From contig NC_064040.1 in NCBI RefSeq assembly GCF_932526225.1, positions 16,353,994-16,417,993 on the forward strand: DNA of 64,000 nucleotides, written 5' to 3'. The notes beneath the pieces were generated by a model. That model searched no databases and was not told the origin of the DNA. It saw only the letters and a program-made list of their open reading frames with translations. Position 1 is the stretch's first letter. Every line of letters starts with the position of its first letter. The DNA is from Nematostella vectensis (lineage: Eukaryota; Cnidaria; Anthozoa; Actiniaria; Edwardsiidae). The position numbers and the translations under genes are program-made. Shown here piece after piece: positions 37,101 to 46,796 of this stretch.

Positions 37101-40100
37101 TCAACAACAATATAACTTTATTTATACCACACACAGAAATTACAGTAAGAAAATAAATAATAATTACAGATTTTGGGTATTGGCTGCCTAGAAGTAACTA
37201 AAAAGCTAATCTGGCTAGGCAGCACAAAAAAGTTCAATTAAATGGAGCGTATAGCAAGGACGTACAAGGCACGAATACAAAATACATGAAAGCAGCAGCA
37301 AAATAAAATGCAATAAAACAAAAAAACTAGATAGAGGCTAATAATTTTCAAGGATTGAGGTCTTTATTGCAGCCTTGAAGCTAGGCAAACGCATGGTTTT
37401 GGTAGGTTCTTTGATGTTATTCCAAATTGAGGCACCTTTAAAACGAATATTAAACTTTCCATAATTAGTTCGAGGTAAAGGGAGGCAGTACGATGATTTA
37501 GAAGCCAGTCTTGTATTATATTTGTGCCTTGAAGCAACCGTAGTAAAAAAAGAATCAAAAGGAGTTGGAAGTAGATTCAAATTAAATTTGTACATAAATA
37601 TTGTATTTAAGTAATAGATTAGATCAGGAGCTTTCAAGATATTTAGTTTTCTAAAGATAGGAGAAGTATGTTCAATGTAAGATGAGAAAGTTATGATTCT
37701 AACAGCTTTCTTCTGTAAAATAAAAAGAGGCTTGATTGTTGATTCATATGTGTTGCCCCAAATAATAGCACCATAAGTAAGAAATGGATAAATTAGAGAA
37801 TAATATAGCTGAGTGAGAATTGTTGGTGATACATAGTAACGCAGCTTTGCTATTATTCCGACACCTCTGGAGATTTTCTTACTTAACTGGTTAATGTGCT
37901 CCTTCCAGTTAAGAAAGGAGTCAATAACTACACCAAGATATTTGATATTATTTTTTTGTTTAATGGTATTATTATTGATTGATAAAGAAATAGAACTAGC
38001 CAGCCTCTTTTGTGCTGGTCGAAAAATGACAAAATTAGTTTTACTGATGTTCAAAGCCAATTTATTTGCACAAAGCCAACGATTTATATTATACAGATCT
38101 GTGTTTACTTTGGTCTCTAAGGATGTCAATGAAGAATCGGCACAAAATAAATTGGCATCATCAGCAAATAAATGAAAGTCAAATAAGTTGGAGCAGTTAT
38201 TAAAATCATTAATGTACAGAAGAAAGAGAAGGGGACCAAGTACTGAACCTTGAGGCACTCCACATGTTATTGGTAGTGGTGCAGATGACACATTACCAAT
38301 AGAAACAAACTGTTGCCTGTTTGATAAGTAGGAAACAAACCATTCATAAGCTATGCCACGGATGCCGTATGAATAAAGTTTTGCTAATAATATTTTATGA
38401 TCAACAGTATCAAAAGCTTTGCTAAAATCAAGAAATATGCCACAAGAGTATTGACCACCCTCAATTGATCTTTGGATTTTATCGGTAATAAGCAGAAGAG
38501 CATGTTCTGTAGAATGATTGGCTCGAAAGCCAAATTGATTTTTGTACAAAATATCGTATTTGTCTAGAAATTTTATGACTCTGTTATACATTAACCTTTC
38601 AAGTAACTGATTAAAAATAGATAATAATGATATTGGTCTAAAATTAGAAGTGTCAAAATGAGAGCCTGATTTGTAAATAGGTATGACACGTGCAATTTTG
38701 AAGGCATCAGGTACAATGCCAGAAGAAAAGGACAGATTGTATAATATCTCCAGAGGCCTTGAAATAATAGAGCTTAGTATTTTAAGAACTGTAATTGGAA
38801 GGCTAGAAGAACCACAAGCTTTACCTGATTTAATTCCTAAGATTATACTTCTAATTTCCTCTGTAGATGTGGGAGCTAGAAGAAAGCTGTTAGAATTAGC
38901 TGTTGGAAGAAATTCTGAAAATAAAGTGTTTACTTTTGGAATATTGTTGCTGATATTTCTGCCAACATTAGCAAAGAAGTAATTGAACTCATTTGCTATC
39001 TCATTTACATTGGTTAAAACCTTATTAGAAGATACAATTTTTGAAGGTGTGAAATGAGCCTTAGGCTTTAGCACGACAATTTCTTTTATCCCTTTCCAGA
39101 TATTTTTTATGTTAGATTTGTTAAAATTAAAGTACTTTTCATAGTATTTTCTCTTACTTATTGCAATTAAATGGTTCAATTTATTTCTATAGATTTTGTA
39201 TTTTTCAAAATGATATTGATTTCTAGATTTAATAAACTTCCTATAGAGCCTGTTCTTATAATTAATCGAAGTTCTGATGCCCTTGGATATCCAAGGTTTT
39301 GCTTTGAATTTAATTTCTTTTCTAGAAAGTTTTTTCATTGGAACATGGGAATTAATTATTTCATTAGACTTAGCAAGAAAACAGGAAAAAATATCGTTAA
39401 CATTATCCATACCATAAAACTGTAAAGACCAATCAATTTGGCTAAAATCATTAATTAAAGCTTCCTGATCCAACCTAGAATAGTCCCTTTGGTAGAAGTC
39501 ATTTTTTGAGACATTGATATTAATTGAATCTATTGTCAGAAAATTGGGAAGATGATCTGTTAAGGGATAAACAATATTGCCACTACAAGTTTTATGTTCG
39601 AGCGAGTTAAAAAATATATTGTCTATGAGCGTGGCCGAATGATCAGTTATTCTAGTAGGTTGCAAGATATGTGGCTGAAAAGAATATGAAAATAAAGTAT
39701 TAAGAAATTCCCCTGTTTGTTGGTGGGAGTCTGAATTTAATAAATTCAAATTTATGTCACCTGAAAAAAGGCAGAGCTTTCCCTCCTTACTGATTTTGTC
39801 CATGGTTTTATAGAAATGTTCTAAAAAGGGGTCAAGAGAACTATTTGGATGGCGGTAAATAACTCCACATAATATGTTTTTGCTACCCTTATTATTTTGT
39901 ATTTCAACCCATAAAGATTCTTGTTGATCATTTGAAATGGATAAGTCCTCCCTCAAAATGAAATTAAAAGAATCAGCTATAAATAAACCTACTCCCCCAA
40001 CTGAAAATTTAGTCGGTTTCGATATATAAGTAAAACCTGGGAGAGAACAATTAGCAATATGCTCTCTACAGTCAGAATGCCAGGTTTCAGATAGAGCAAT

Positions 40101-42328
40101 TAACTTAAAAGGATGATTTAAAGTAGAAAGCATATCTTGTAATTTATCAAAGTTTTTTGAAATACTTCTTATATTACAATGAAGAAGTGAGAGCGATTTG
40201 TCTGATAAATTTGAAAGCTCATAAGACGAGTGAAATTCATGGGGGGAGTAGTATTTTGAATTAATCTGACTAGGAATATTAATATCTAAATCAAAGTCAC
40301 TTAAATTCGGAGAATTCAAACTAGAAACTATGTCTAGATGAGGAAGATTTTCAAGGCGAACGCGATCAATGAATGGGGAGCAGTGGCACAATGTATTGGA
40401 ATTAAAGACTAGATCCAATAGATCATTGTTGTTTAAATTGTGAAAGGGAAAGACTTCAGAATAGCAGGGCTGACAGAGCCATAAATCGTTGGTGAGCGAT
40501 AAATGATTAAACTGTTTAAGCAACAATTTTGAGCATTTAAAGTGACACCACTGTAAACATGAATCACATTCGACAGCACGACAGTTCTTTCTTATAATTT
40601 TAGAACAAATGTGACAGATAACTCTAGTCATTGTAAGTCAACATAAGAACTTATATGTGATCTAGTTAATTGTAAACTTCGATGGAAAGAATACATGTTA
40701 GCTATGTGACTTATTCTTAACTTGCTGTATTTGTACTTGCCGCACTGTCGCTCTTGGAGGAGATGTTGGTATCTGTCATCGCCGTCGCCCCTTCGACTTC
40801 GTGAACAAAGCTGGAGCTTCTTAGATTTATTAATACCGATTCATCGGTAACATGAATCGATGGACTGCGTTCATTCTTGCGCAAATAGATGTTTCCATTT
40901 GCAGTCCAAATGAAGTCATACTTCATTTGTTTTCTATCCTCCAACGCACTTTTGAATAATGCCTTGTTTCTTTGAGTGAGAGACTCACTGAGATAGATCG
41001 AGTTACTTTTAAATCTATCCAGGCCAGGCACGTTGTGTGTGGAGAGCTCACGCAACCTCCCCCTGGCTTTGTATGTTTCGTCTCGCTTGTCACGGCTTGT
41101 AAATTTGACTATGATGGAGGGCGGGAACTTTGCCGTCGAGTTTTTAGGCTTGATGCGGTGGCTGGTCGAGATATCCTGTCTCGAGAGCTTGACCCCAATT
41201 AGGTTGGCGACTTGACACGCTATTTGAGAAGTGTCTTCTCCTTTAACCTCAGGGATCCCACGGATCTCGAGGCATTCCCGGCGGCCATATTGCTCTAGAT
41301 CGTTTAGCCATTTCCCTTGGTTTGATAATGTAGATCTGAGTAGCCCCACTTCCGAATGAAGACGAGAATTCTCTTTCGAGAGTTCTTTTACTTTAACCTC
41401 TTGATCTGAGACTTTCTTTAAGATGATGTCGTACTTTTCATTTAGAAAGTCAAGAGACGCCTGTAATGGCGCCAGTTTCTTGTCGAGTAGTTCTTCCAAA
41501 ACCTCTCTTGTTAAAGCCATGGCCACAAAAAAATAAAGAACAAATAGACACATACGACAACACTAAATATTTGAATTACATATATGAACTTAATGCACAT
41601 GAAAGTGCAAACAACGACTTCAAAACGCGGAGCTAAAGCTAGGCACGTCCAACCACGCCGCTGTCATAATCAATCATCCAATTTTCGTGGATAGATATGA
41701 TTGATAAATGTTTGAGTAAATCTACCGTCTCACCTGTGATGACACGCACTTCGGCCTCCACCGACATGTATTCGTCGCCTTCCTCGCTCGAATACAAACA
41801 GCACAGTTTACCGTTCAATTTCTCGCTCATCTGCACCACAAACAGAGCGCCAAACTTCTTCACCTCCTTCCTGTTGGAAATCTCAACAAAGCGCTCACTC
41901 GTCTGTCCTACCGGGTGCTGTTTTATGTGCTCTGTGCTTGTTACTAAGTGCTTTCCTTCGCTTGTCACTTGTGCATTGCCTCCGTTCACGTGATCATTTC
42001 GTGCAACGATTTCTTCGGTTGCTTTAACGTGGTTGTTACTTCCATTCACGGGCTCTCCGCGTCTATCCCCATGATTTTCACGTGCAGTCTTGTCGTCTCC
42101 GCGTTCTGCCTTTATTCCGTGAGCTGTCCCGTGTAGCAGCCCGAGGTTCTTCGCTTGAGTCGCCAGACACGGGATAAGCACCCTTGCACCAGGTGTAACA
42201 TATTGAACAGTGCTCGCGACTGTTTCCTGCGCTTTGGCCGTGTAAACACGTGTCTCGCCCCACCCACATAGTGGCGCCATTGCGAGGCCCAAGGTCAAGG
42301 CGATAAAAAGTGTTTTTGTTAAACTCAT
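34126..42328 (-). CDS. Gene X, unit 1 copy: unrecognised signal-peptide/transmembrane protein with 16-aa repeats; LINE in intron 1
   Basis: I do not recognise the family. Exons: 42328-41734, 36237-35276, 34994-34786, 34264-34126, joining in phase to about 634 residues. Residues 1-22 look like a signal peptide (MSLTKTLFIALTLGLAMAPL). A polar stretch rich in His/Asn/Glu follows. Exon 2 has about 11 copies of a 16-residue unit (SRGPTRRFAIPSIETR). Then come EWRHISMEAPPITKWVEMM, GERLSSWLVDHLSENNMYVY and a hydrophobic segment near residues 560-585 (ALLVYILLVSTTLCL) followed by RRFLR. A 50-residue basic tail ends FFQTLLPE. Exon 2 is easily missed because it has no in-frame Met and the repeat keeps other frames open. 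The gene is convergent with DMAC2L. In this unit intron 1 contains the LINE and a truncated second exon 1, so correct splicing is uncertain. Confidence 0.75.
35560..36110. repeat. 48 bp coding minisatellite in gene X exon 2, unit 1
   Basis: About 11 copies of a 48 bp unit (16 codons) lie in gene X exon 2. Each contains CACGTG within 'ggaccacgtgacct'. Units 2 and 3 have one copy fewer (51,004-51,506; 58,773-59,275). Because 48 is a multiple of 3, at least four of the six frames stay open. Splice-phase continuity favours the minus-strand FAIPSIETRSRGPTRR frame. Confidence 0.9.
36484..37100 (-). pseudogene. 5'-truncated duplicate of gene X exon 1, downstream of the LINE
   Basis: This segment repeats 41689-42304 with about 4 substitutions. 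It contains exon 1 from about codon 10 to the donor (36529) plus 45 bp of intron, but lacks the start codon and promoter. It directly abuts the LINE 3' end at 37101. The frame is intact from a secondary Met (MTLGLAMAAL). Units 2 and 3 have only one exon 1. Confidence 0.9.
37338..40631 (-). CDS. LINE ORF2: PHD-like finger, endonuclease and reverse transcriptase, 1097 aa
   Basis: The N-terminus has a PHD/RING-like Cys/His cluster (CHICSKIIRK, CDSCLQWCHFKC, LCQPC; residues about 5-58). An exonuclease-endonuclease-phosphatase domain follows (about 145-370) with HCNIRS, ALSETW, SGDINLNLL and TDHLP. The reverse transcriptase (about 590-880) shows RPISLLS, FGFRANHST, FLDFSKAFDTVDH, GVPQGSVLGPLLF and catalytic FADD. 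The C-terminal domain (LILQKK-type AVRIITFSS, ASIWNN) is typical of CR1/L2-like elements. No internal stop or frameshift is seen, so it is potentially active in target-primed reverse transcription. Confidence 0.95.
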   Translation of the reverse strand: MTRVICHICSKIIRKNCRAVECDSCLQWCHFKCSKLLLKQFNHLSLTNDLWLCQPCYSEVFPFHNLNNNDLLDLVFNSNTLCHCSPFIDRVRLENLPHLDIVSSLNSPNLSDFDLDINIPSQINSKYYSPHEFHSSYELSNLSDKSLSLLHCNIRSISKNFDKLQDMLSTLNHPFKLIALSETWHSDCREHIANCSLPGFTYISKPTKFSVGGVGLFIADSFNFILREDLSISNDQQESLWVEIQNNKGSKNILCGVIYRHPNSSLDPFLEHFYKTMDKISKEGKLCLFSGDINLNLLNSDSHQQTGEFLNTLFSYSFQPHILQPTRITDHSATLIDNIFFNSLEHKTCSGNIVYPLTDHLPNFLTIDSININVSKNDFYQRDYSRLDQEALINDFSQIDWSLQFYGMDNVNDIFSCFLAKSNEIINSHVPMKKLSRKEIKFKAKPWISKGIRTSINYKNRLYRKFIKSRNQYHFEKYKIYRNKLNHLIAISKRKYYEKYFNFNKSNIKNIWKGIKEIVVLKPKAHFTPSKIVSSNKVLTNVNEIANEFNYFFANVGRNISNNIPKVNTLFSEFLPTANSNSFLLAPTSTEEIRSIILGIKSGKACGSSSLPITVLKILSSIISRPLEILYNLSFSSGIVPDAFKIARVIPIYKSGSHFDTSNFRPISLLSIFNQLLERLMYNRVIKFLDKYDILYKNQFGFRANHSTEHALLLITDKIQRSIEGGQYSCGIFLDFSKAFDTVDHKILLAKLYSYGIRGIAYEWFVSYLSNRQQFVSIGNVSSAPLPITCGVPQGSVLGPLLFLLYINDFNNCSNLFDFHLFADDANLFCADSSLTSLETKVNTDLYNINRWLCANKLALNISKTNFVIFRPAQKRLASSISLSINNNTIKQKNNIKYLGVVIDSFLNWKEHINQLSKKISRGVGIIAKLRYYVSPTILTQLYYSLIYPFLTYGAIIWGNTYESTIKPLFILQKKAVRIITFSSYIEHTSPIFRKLNILKAPDLIYYLNTIFMYKFNLNLLPTPFDSFFTTVASRHKYNTRLASKSSYCLPLPRTNYGKFNIRFKGASIWNNIKEPTKTMRLPSFKAAIKTSILENY
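40717..41553 (-). CDS. LINE ORF1: coiled-coil/RRM-like nucleic-acid-binding protein, 278 aa
   Basis: The N-terminal half is a coiled coil (about residues 12-90, for example LDFLNEKYDIILKKVSDQEV). A conserved central block follows: DLEQYGRRECLEIRGIPE, VANLIGVKL and SHRIKPK. This arrangement is common to L1-like/'transposase 22' ORF1 proteins, which bind element RNA as RNP chaperones. The Ser-rich tail may be disordered. It is encoded 85 bp upstream of ORF2 on the same strand and uninterrupted. Confidence 0.85.
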   Translation of the reverse strand: MCLFVLYFFVAMALTREVLEELLDKKLAPLQASLDFLNEKYDIILKKVSDQEVKVKELSKENSRLHSEVGLLRSTLSNQGKWLNDLEQYGRRECLEIRGIPEVKGEDTSQIACQVANLIGVKLSRQDISTSHRIKPKNSTAKFPPSIIVKFTSRDKRDETYKARGRLRELSTHNVPGLDRFKSNSIYLSESLTQRNKALFKSALEDRKQMKYDFIWTANGNIYLRKNERSPSIHVTDESVLINLRSSSFVHEVEGATAMTDTNISSKSDSAASTNTAS

Positions 42329-42493
42329 GTTAAATTTTCTAAAGTAAAATCTCGAGATACGTAGTACGCGTCCGAGCAGTACAAAGATAGAACAGTGTAC
42401 GAGTTTGTAACCAGGGAGACGTGTTACATGGAATAAAAGTATTGTGACGTTATGTTGAGCGTGCACCAAAGCGCGCGCGCTTGTTTCATTTTC

Positions 42494-42628
42494 CCATTCT
42501 CACTGGAACGCAAGCGTGAGAGGAAAAGCAGAACGCAACTGCTTGATTTTCTTGCGCTTGTGTTTGACCGATTCTCACTTGTTTCACGCTTCAGTTTGTG
42601 CTTACGCTTGCATTCCAGTGAGAATCGG
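42494..42628. repeat. Inverted-repeat element in the gene X 5' flank (unit 1)
   Basis: CATTCTCACTGGAACGCAAG CGT (42494) is matched by ACGCTTGCATTCCAGTGAGA ATG-like sequence at 42604 (about 21 of 22 complementary). A nested ACCGATTCTCAC/GTGAGAATCGGT pair lies within it. It is a short foldback or MITE about 170 bp upstream of the gene X start. It is conserved in units 2 (about 52,690) and 3 (about 60,459). Confidence 0.75.
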
Positions 42629-42710
42629 TAAATTACGTGTGCTGCGCTTGAGTCCAAGTAAGAACCGACCAACCTCGGCAAACCGGCACGCGCGCGCAGT
42701 AACAAAGCCA

Positions 42711-43445
42711 CCACCTTCACCCAAACACCACCACACCACCGGTAACACAGCCACCATCCCACCCAAACACCACCACACCATCGGTAACACAGCCACCACC
42801 TCCACCCAAACACCACCACACCACCAGTAACACAGCCACCATCCCACCCAAAAACCACCACACCACCAGTAACAAAGCCACCATCCCACCCAAACACCAC
42901 CACACCACCAGTAACAAAGCCACCATCCCACCCAAACACCACCAGTAACACAGCCACCATCCCACCCAAACACCACCACACCACCAGTAACACAGCCACC
43001 ATCCTACCCAAACACCACCACACCACCAGTAACACAGCCACCATCCCACCCAAACACCACCACACCACCAGTAACACAGCCACCATCCCACCCAAACACC
43101 ACCACACCACCAGTAACACAGCCAGCATCACACCCAAACACCACTAATCCACCAGTAACAAAGCCACCATCCCACCCAAACACCACCACACCACCAGTAA
43201 CACAGCCACCATCCCACCCAAACACCACCACACCACCAGTAACACAGCCACCATCCCACCCAAACACCACCACACCACCGGTAACACAGCCACCATCCCA
43301 CCCAAACACCACCACACCACCGGTAACACAGCCACCATCCCACCCAAACACCACCACACCACCAGTAACACAGCCAGCATCACACCCAAACACCACCACT
43401 CCACCGGTAACACAGCCACCACCAGTAACCCAGCCACCACCTCCA
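42711..43445. repeat. 42 bp minisatellite, about 17 copies, expanded only in unit 1
   Basis: The unit is 'cagccaccatcccacccaaa' + 'caccaccacaccaccagtaaca', period 42, with some 27 and 60 bp variants. Units 2 and 3 keep only about one and a third copies (near 52,907-52,951 and 60,676-60,720). It lies upstream of gene X. Long spurious Gly/Val/Trp/Cys frames result. Confidence 0.92.
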
Positions 43446-43672
43446 GTTAAACACATATAACACCTGGTTTATGTGGTCTTTATCATGAATCATCGTTGAC
43501 GTGATCATGAGCAAACGCCTATAATAATGTCTTCAAAATCTTGTTTACCTGCCTATCTACATTACAATAAAAATATCAATTGTTTGTACAAACCTATCTG
43601 ATAAAGTGTCCTGTTTATAACGCGCGAACATTAAGAAGCGCATCACCTGAAGGCTTGTTTCCAAATAATCCC

Positions 43673-43775
43673 ACCCGATCGCAGCTAATTTGACCGTACG
43701 ATCGCAACCGATTGCAAATTGGTTTCCATGTGATTGCACACGATCACAAAGTGGTTTAACACACGATCGTATGGC
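43673..43775. repeat. GATCG-rich inverted repeat upstream of gene X
   Basis: ACCGTACGATCGCAACC and ACACGATCGTATGG form the arms of a roughly 90 bp imperfect palindrome containing six GATC/GATTG repeats. It is conserved in units 2 (about 53,040-53,145) and 3 (about 60,809-60,914). It may be a MITE or a protein-binding cluster; neither can be decided here. Confidence 0.5.
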
Positions 43776-43811
43776 GAGTTTTTTATATAATATACACATA
43801 ATCGCCAGCGA

Positions 43812-44520
43812 TGAGAGCGATAATAATGGAAACTTGCTCTTTAAAGGCAGCGGAACACCTCAAAAAGTAGGAAGGCGAATTTCTCCCAACATCACCATAG
43901 TGAGATACTAAGATGAGAGCGATAATAATGGAAACTTGCTCTTTACAGGCAGCGGAGCACCTCAAAAAGTAGGAAGGCGAATTTCTCCCAACATCACCAT
44001 AGTGAGATACTAAGATGAGAGCGATAATAATGGAAACTTGCTCTTTACAGGCAGCGGAGAACCTCAAAAAGTAGGAAGGCGAATTTCTCCCAACATCACC
44101 ATAGTGAGATACTAAGATGAGAGCGATAATAATGGAAACTTGCTCTTTACAGGCAGCGGAGAACCTCAAAAAGTAGGAAGGCGAATTTCTCCCAACATCA
44201 CCATAGTGAGATACTAAGATGAGAGCGATAATAATGGAAACTTGCTCTTTACAGGCAGCGGAGCACCTCAAAAAGTAGGAAGGCGAATTTCTCCCAACAT
44301 CACCATAGTGAGATACTAAGATGAGAGCGATAATAATAAAAACTTGCTCTTTACAGGCAGCGGAACACCTCAAAAAGTAGGAAGGCGAATTTCTCCCAGC
44401 ATCACCATAGTGAGATACTAAGATGAGAGCGATAATAATGGAAACTTGCTCTTTACAGGCAGCGGAGCACCTCAAAAAGTAGGAAGGCGAATTTCTCCCA
44501 ACATCACCATAGTGAGACAC
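43812..44520. repeat. 102 bp satellite array, unit 1 (about 7 copies)
   Basis: The unit starts 'gatgagagcgataataatgg' and includes 'ttgctctttacaggcagcgg' and 'gtaggaaggcgaatttctcc'. The period is 102 bp. As 102 is divisible by 3, the minus-strand frame with VSHYGDVGRNSPSYFL stays open across the array. There is no evidence of a start, splice context or homology for a protein. Confidence 0.93.
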
Positions 44521-44803
44521 TAAGAATGCTCAAAATGAGATCCCCCTTGCTGTTGAAGCCTTACTTACATTGAACGCGCAGACACGCACTATACGTTAGC
44601 ATTGAACGTACTGTTACAAACTACACGCACATACACGCACTTTACAGCACTGAACTACACGCTAAAGCTCTTCCTTGCTTTGGACGTCATCAACACGCAT
44701 CAATCTCGCGAAACTTCACTCTCTCCTGTCACGCGCCACGGAATTATCTGTAAATGACCTCTGTTACTCTTGTAAGTGCTCGTTAAATGTCACGCATTAT
44801 TTG

Positions 44804-44975
44804 CTAAAGCTCTCCTTTCTTTGTCACGCATTTGTCACACACCCGAACAGGGTGGTCCCACCCCCGGGACGGGACCGTCCTCCGTTGTTTTGAGCACTCG
44901 TCACAGAAGCCCTGTCCACAGGAGCGGCAATGGTGCTTTCGATCGCTTCCTTTGAACTCCTGTTTACAGTGATGG
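44804..44975 (-). pseudogene. FYVE zinc-finger terminal exon, ZFYVE1 (DFCP1)-like fragment
   Basis: The minus strand encodes KHHCRSCGQGFCDEC, then RRTVPSRGWDHPVRVCDKC and KKGEL followed by a stop. This is nearly the C-terminal FYVE finger of ZFYVE1/DFCP1, which binds PI3P on omegasomes. The R(K/R)HHCR and RVC signatures are present. The N-terminal WxxD part and the first Cys pair partner are missing: at about 44,975 the exon is joined to 'ggctcatgcaactttcgaac', which also occurs next to the TTA repeat at 31,083. It could be the last exon of a gene extending beyond the window, or a broken copy. Disruption seems likelier. Confidence 0.65.
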
Positions 44976-45002
44976 CTCATGCAACTTTCGAACTCAGCAG
45001 AA

Positions 45003-45284
<282 letters not shown>

Positions 45285-46480
45285 CCTTCGGCCAGAAACA
45301 TCGCTATACTTACTTTCTAAGGACTCTGCCAGACATTCAGGATTTACTAGAGCCGCTTGAGAACGCGATATCAAATGTGCTCATTCCCGCAATCACTGAC
45401 CATAGGTGCAGTCCGCTTGAGAGAGACGTTCTTGCACTACCTGTCCATCTAGGGGGTCTAAGCATGACAAATCTTGTCAATGTCTTGCTTCAATGTCTTG
45501 AAGCAGATATAGAGCTATTATCTTCTGTTAAAGCTACCGCCCCACTTGTCCAACAGATAGTAGTTCAAAGTCATCAGTTGCCTGATGATTCTGTTGTGAA
45601 GTCACTACAGCAAGCTGTAAAAAGCGAGAGGGCTGAGGTATTTAAGGATAGAGCAGATGGCATTAGGGACGAAGCTCAGCGGAACATCCACTGCGCACTA
45701 GATCTTGCCGCAGAAAAGGGATCTTCAGTGTGGCTCACAGTGCTCCCCCTCCGTGAGATGGGCTACAACCTAAACAAGGGGGAATTTCGCGATGCCATCA
45801 AACTACGCTATGATTGGCCCATAAACGATATCCCCACTACTTGCGTGTGCGGGGACAAGTTCACAGTAGATCATGCGATGATCTGTAAGCGAGGAGGATT
45901 CATTTCCCAGCGCCATAACGAAGGGATCTGGAAGCGGATCTTCTTGATATGGTCTGCAATGATGTAAAGAGCGAGCCTGTCCTGCAAGATATCACAGGGG
46001 AACAACTCGGAAGGGGATCTAATACTGCCCCAGATGCAAGATTAGATATACACGCGCGGGGTTTCTAGGAACCACAAAGAGCAGCGTTCTTTGATGTCAG
46101 GGTCTGTCACCCTAATGCTGGCTCTTATAGGGACTTAGAACTACACCCGATTTATCGCAATCATGAGAACGAGAAGAAAAGATTATACTAGCGAAGAGTT
46201 CTCGAAGTTCAACAAGGAACTTTTACGCCTTTAGTGTTTACAAGCACTGGTGGGATGGGTACAAATAATGTCTGCGTTTTCACAGTCGCCTCGCCGAGCT
46301 GCTAGCTGTTAAGAAGGGAGAACGATATAGTGACACTATAAGCTGGATAAGGGCCAGAGTCTCCTTCGCCCTTCTCCGTTCTGCGCTTGTCTGCCTTAGA
46401 GGGTCAAGGGCAAGAAATTACAGATTCGATTTGAAGAACATTGACTTTAAAATTGCCAACTCTGAAAGCTCGGTTTGAAT
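45285..46480 (+). mobile_element. Decayed C-terminal part of a retroelement reverse-transcriptase polyprotein
   Basis: The plus strand encodes FLRTLPDIQDLLEPLENAI, RDVLALPVHLGGLSMTNLV, LNKGEFRDAIKLRYDW, then CVCGDKFTVDHAMICKRGGF. It continues in other frames with [24 protein letters not shown] and ISFALLRSALVCLRGSRA. This order is characteristic of the post-RT region of a retroelement family common in cnidarians and other invertebrates. Frameshifts and stops after about 45,960 make it inactive. The N-terminal RT domain is absent. Confidence 0.7.
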
Positions 46481-46644
46481 AAGATTAATGTACTTTTTAG
46501 TTTTAAGTTTTCTCTATTTTTTAACACTCCATACTTTTAGAATTAGTTTTTTACTTTTAAATTATTTTTACACGTTATCATTATTATTGAATTCATCAGT
46601 GTTTAAACAAAAATATTTGTAATGTCTTAAAATGCGATTGTAGA

Positions 46645-46647
<3 letters not shown>

Positions 46648-46679
<32 letters not shown>

Positions 46680-46758
46680 CATTATCATTATCATTATCAT
46701 TATCATTATCATTATCATTATCATTATCATTATCATTATCATTATCATTATCATTATC

Positions 46759-46796
<38 letters not shown>
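46648..46796. repeat. (TTATCA)n microsatellite
   Basis: About 24 hexamer copies, ending in TTATTATTATCACAG. It separates the plus-strand retroelement remnant from the minus-strand one at 46,800-47,460. Confidence 0.97.

Larger units (their letters stand above)
37101..41688 (-). mobile_element. Full-length CR1/L2-type non-LTR retrotransposon
   Basis: This 4,588 bp element is present only in unit 1; the orthologous sites in units 2 and 3 are empty. Read on the minus strand: 135 bp 5' leader, ORF1 (41553-40717), 85 bp spacer, ORF2 (40631-37338), then about 237 bp 3' UTR with AATAAA near the end and a terminal TTGTTGTTGA. Both ORFs are uninterrupted, which suggests recent insertion. A CR1/L2-clade assignment is inferred from ORF1 type, the apurinic-type endonuclease, FADD reverse transcriptase and lack of a poly(A) tail. 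It is flanked by a 616 bp direct repeat. Confidence 0.9.

Noticed and set aside
42424-43456. Gly/Val/Trp/Cys-rich frames of up to 237 codons
   Set aside because: Spurious frames over the 42 bp minisatellite. The array is absent from units 2 and 3.
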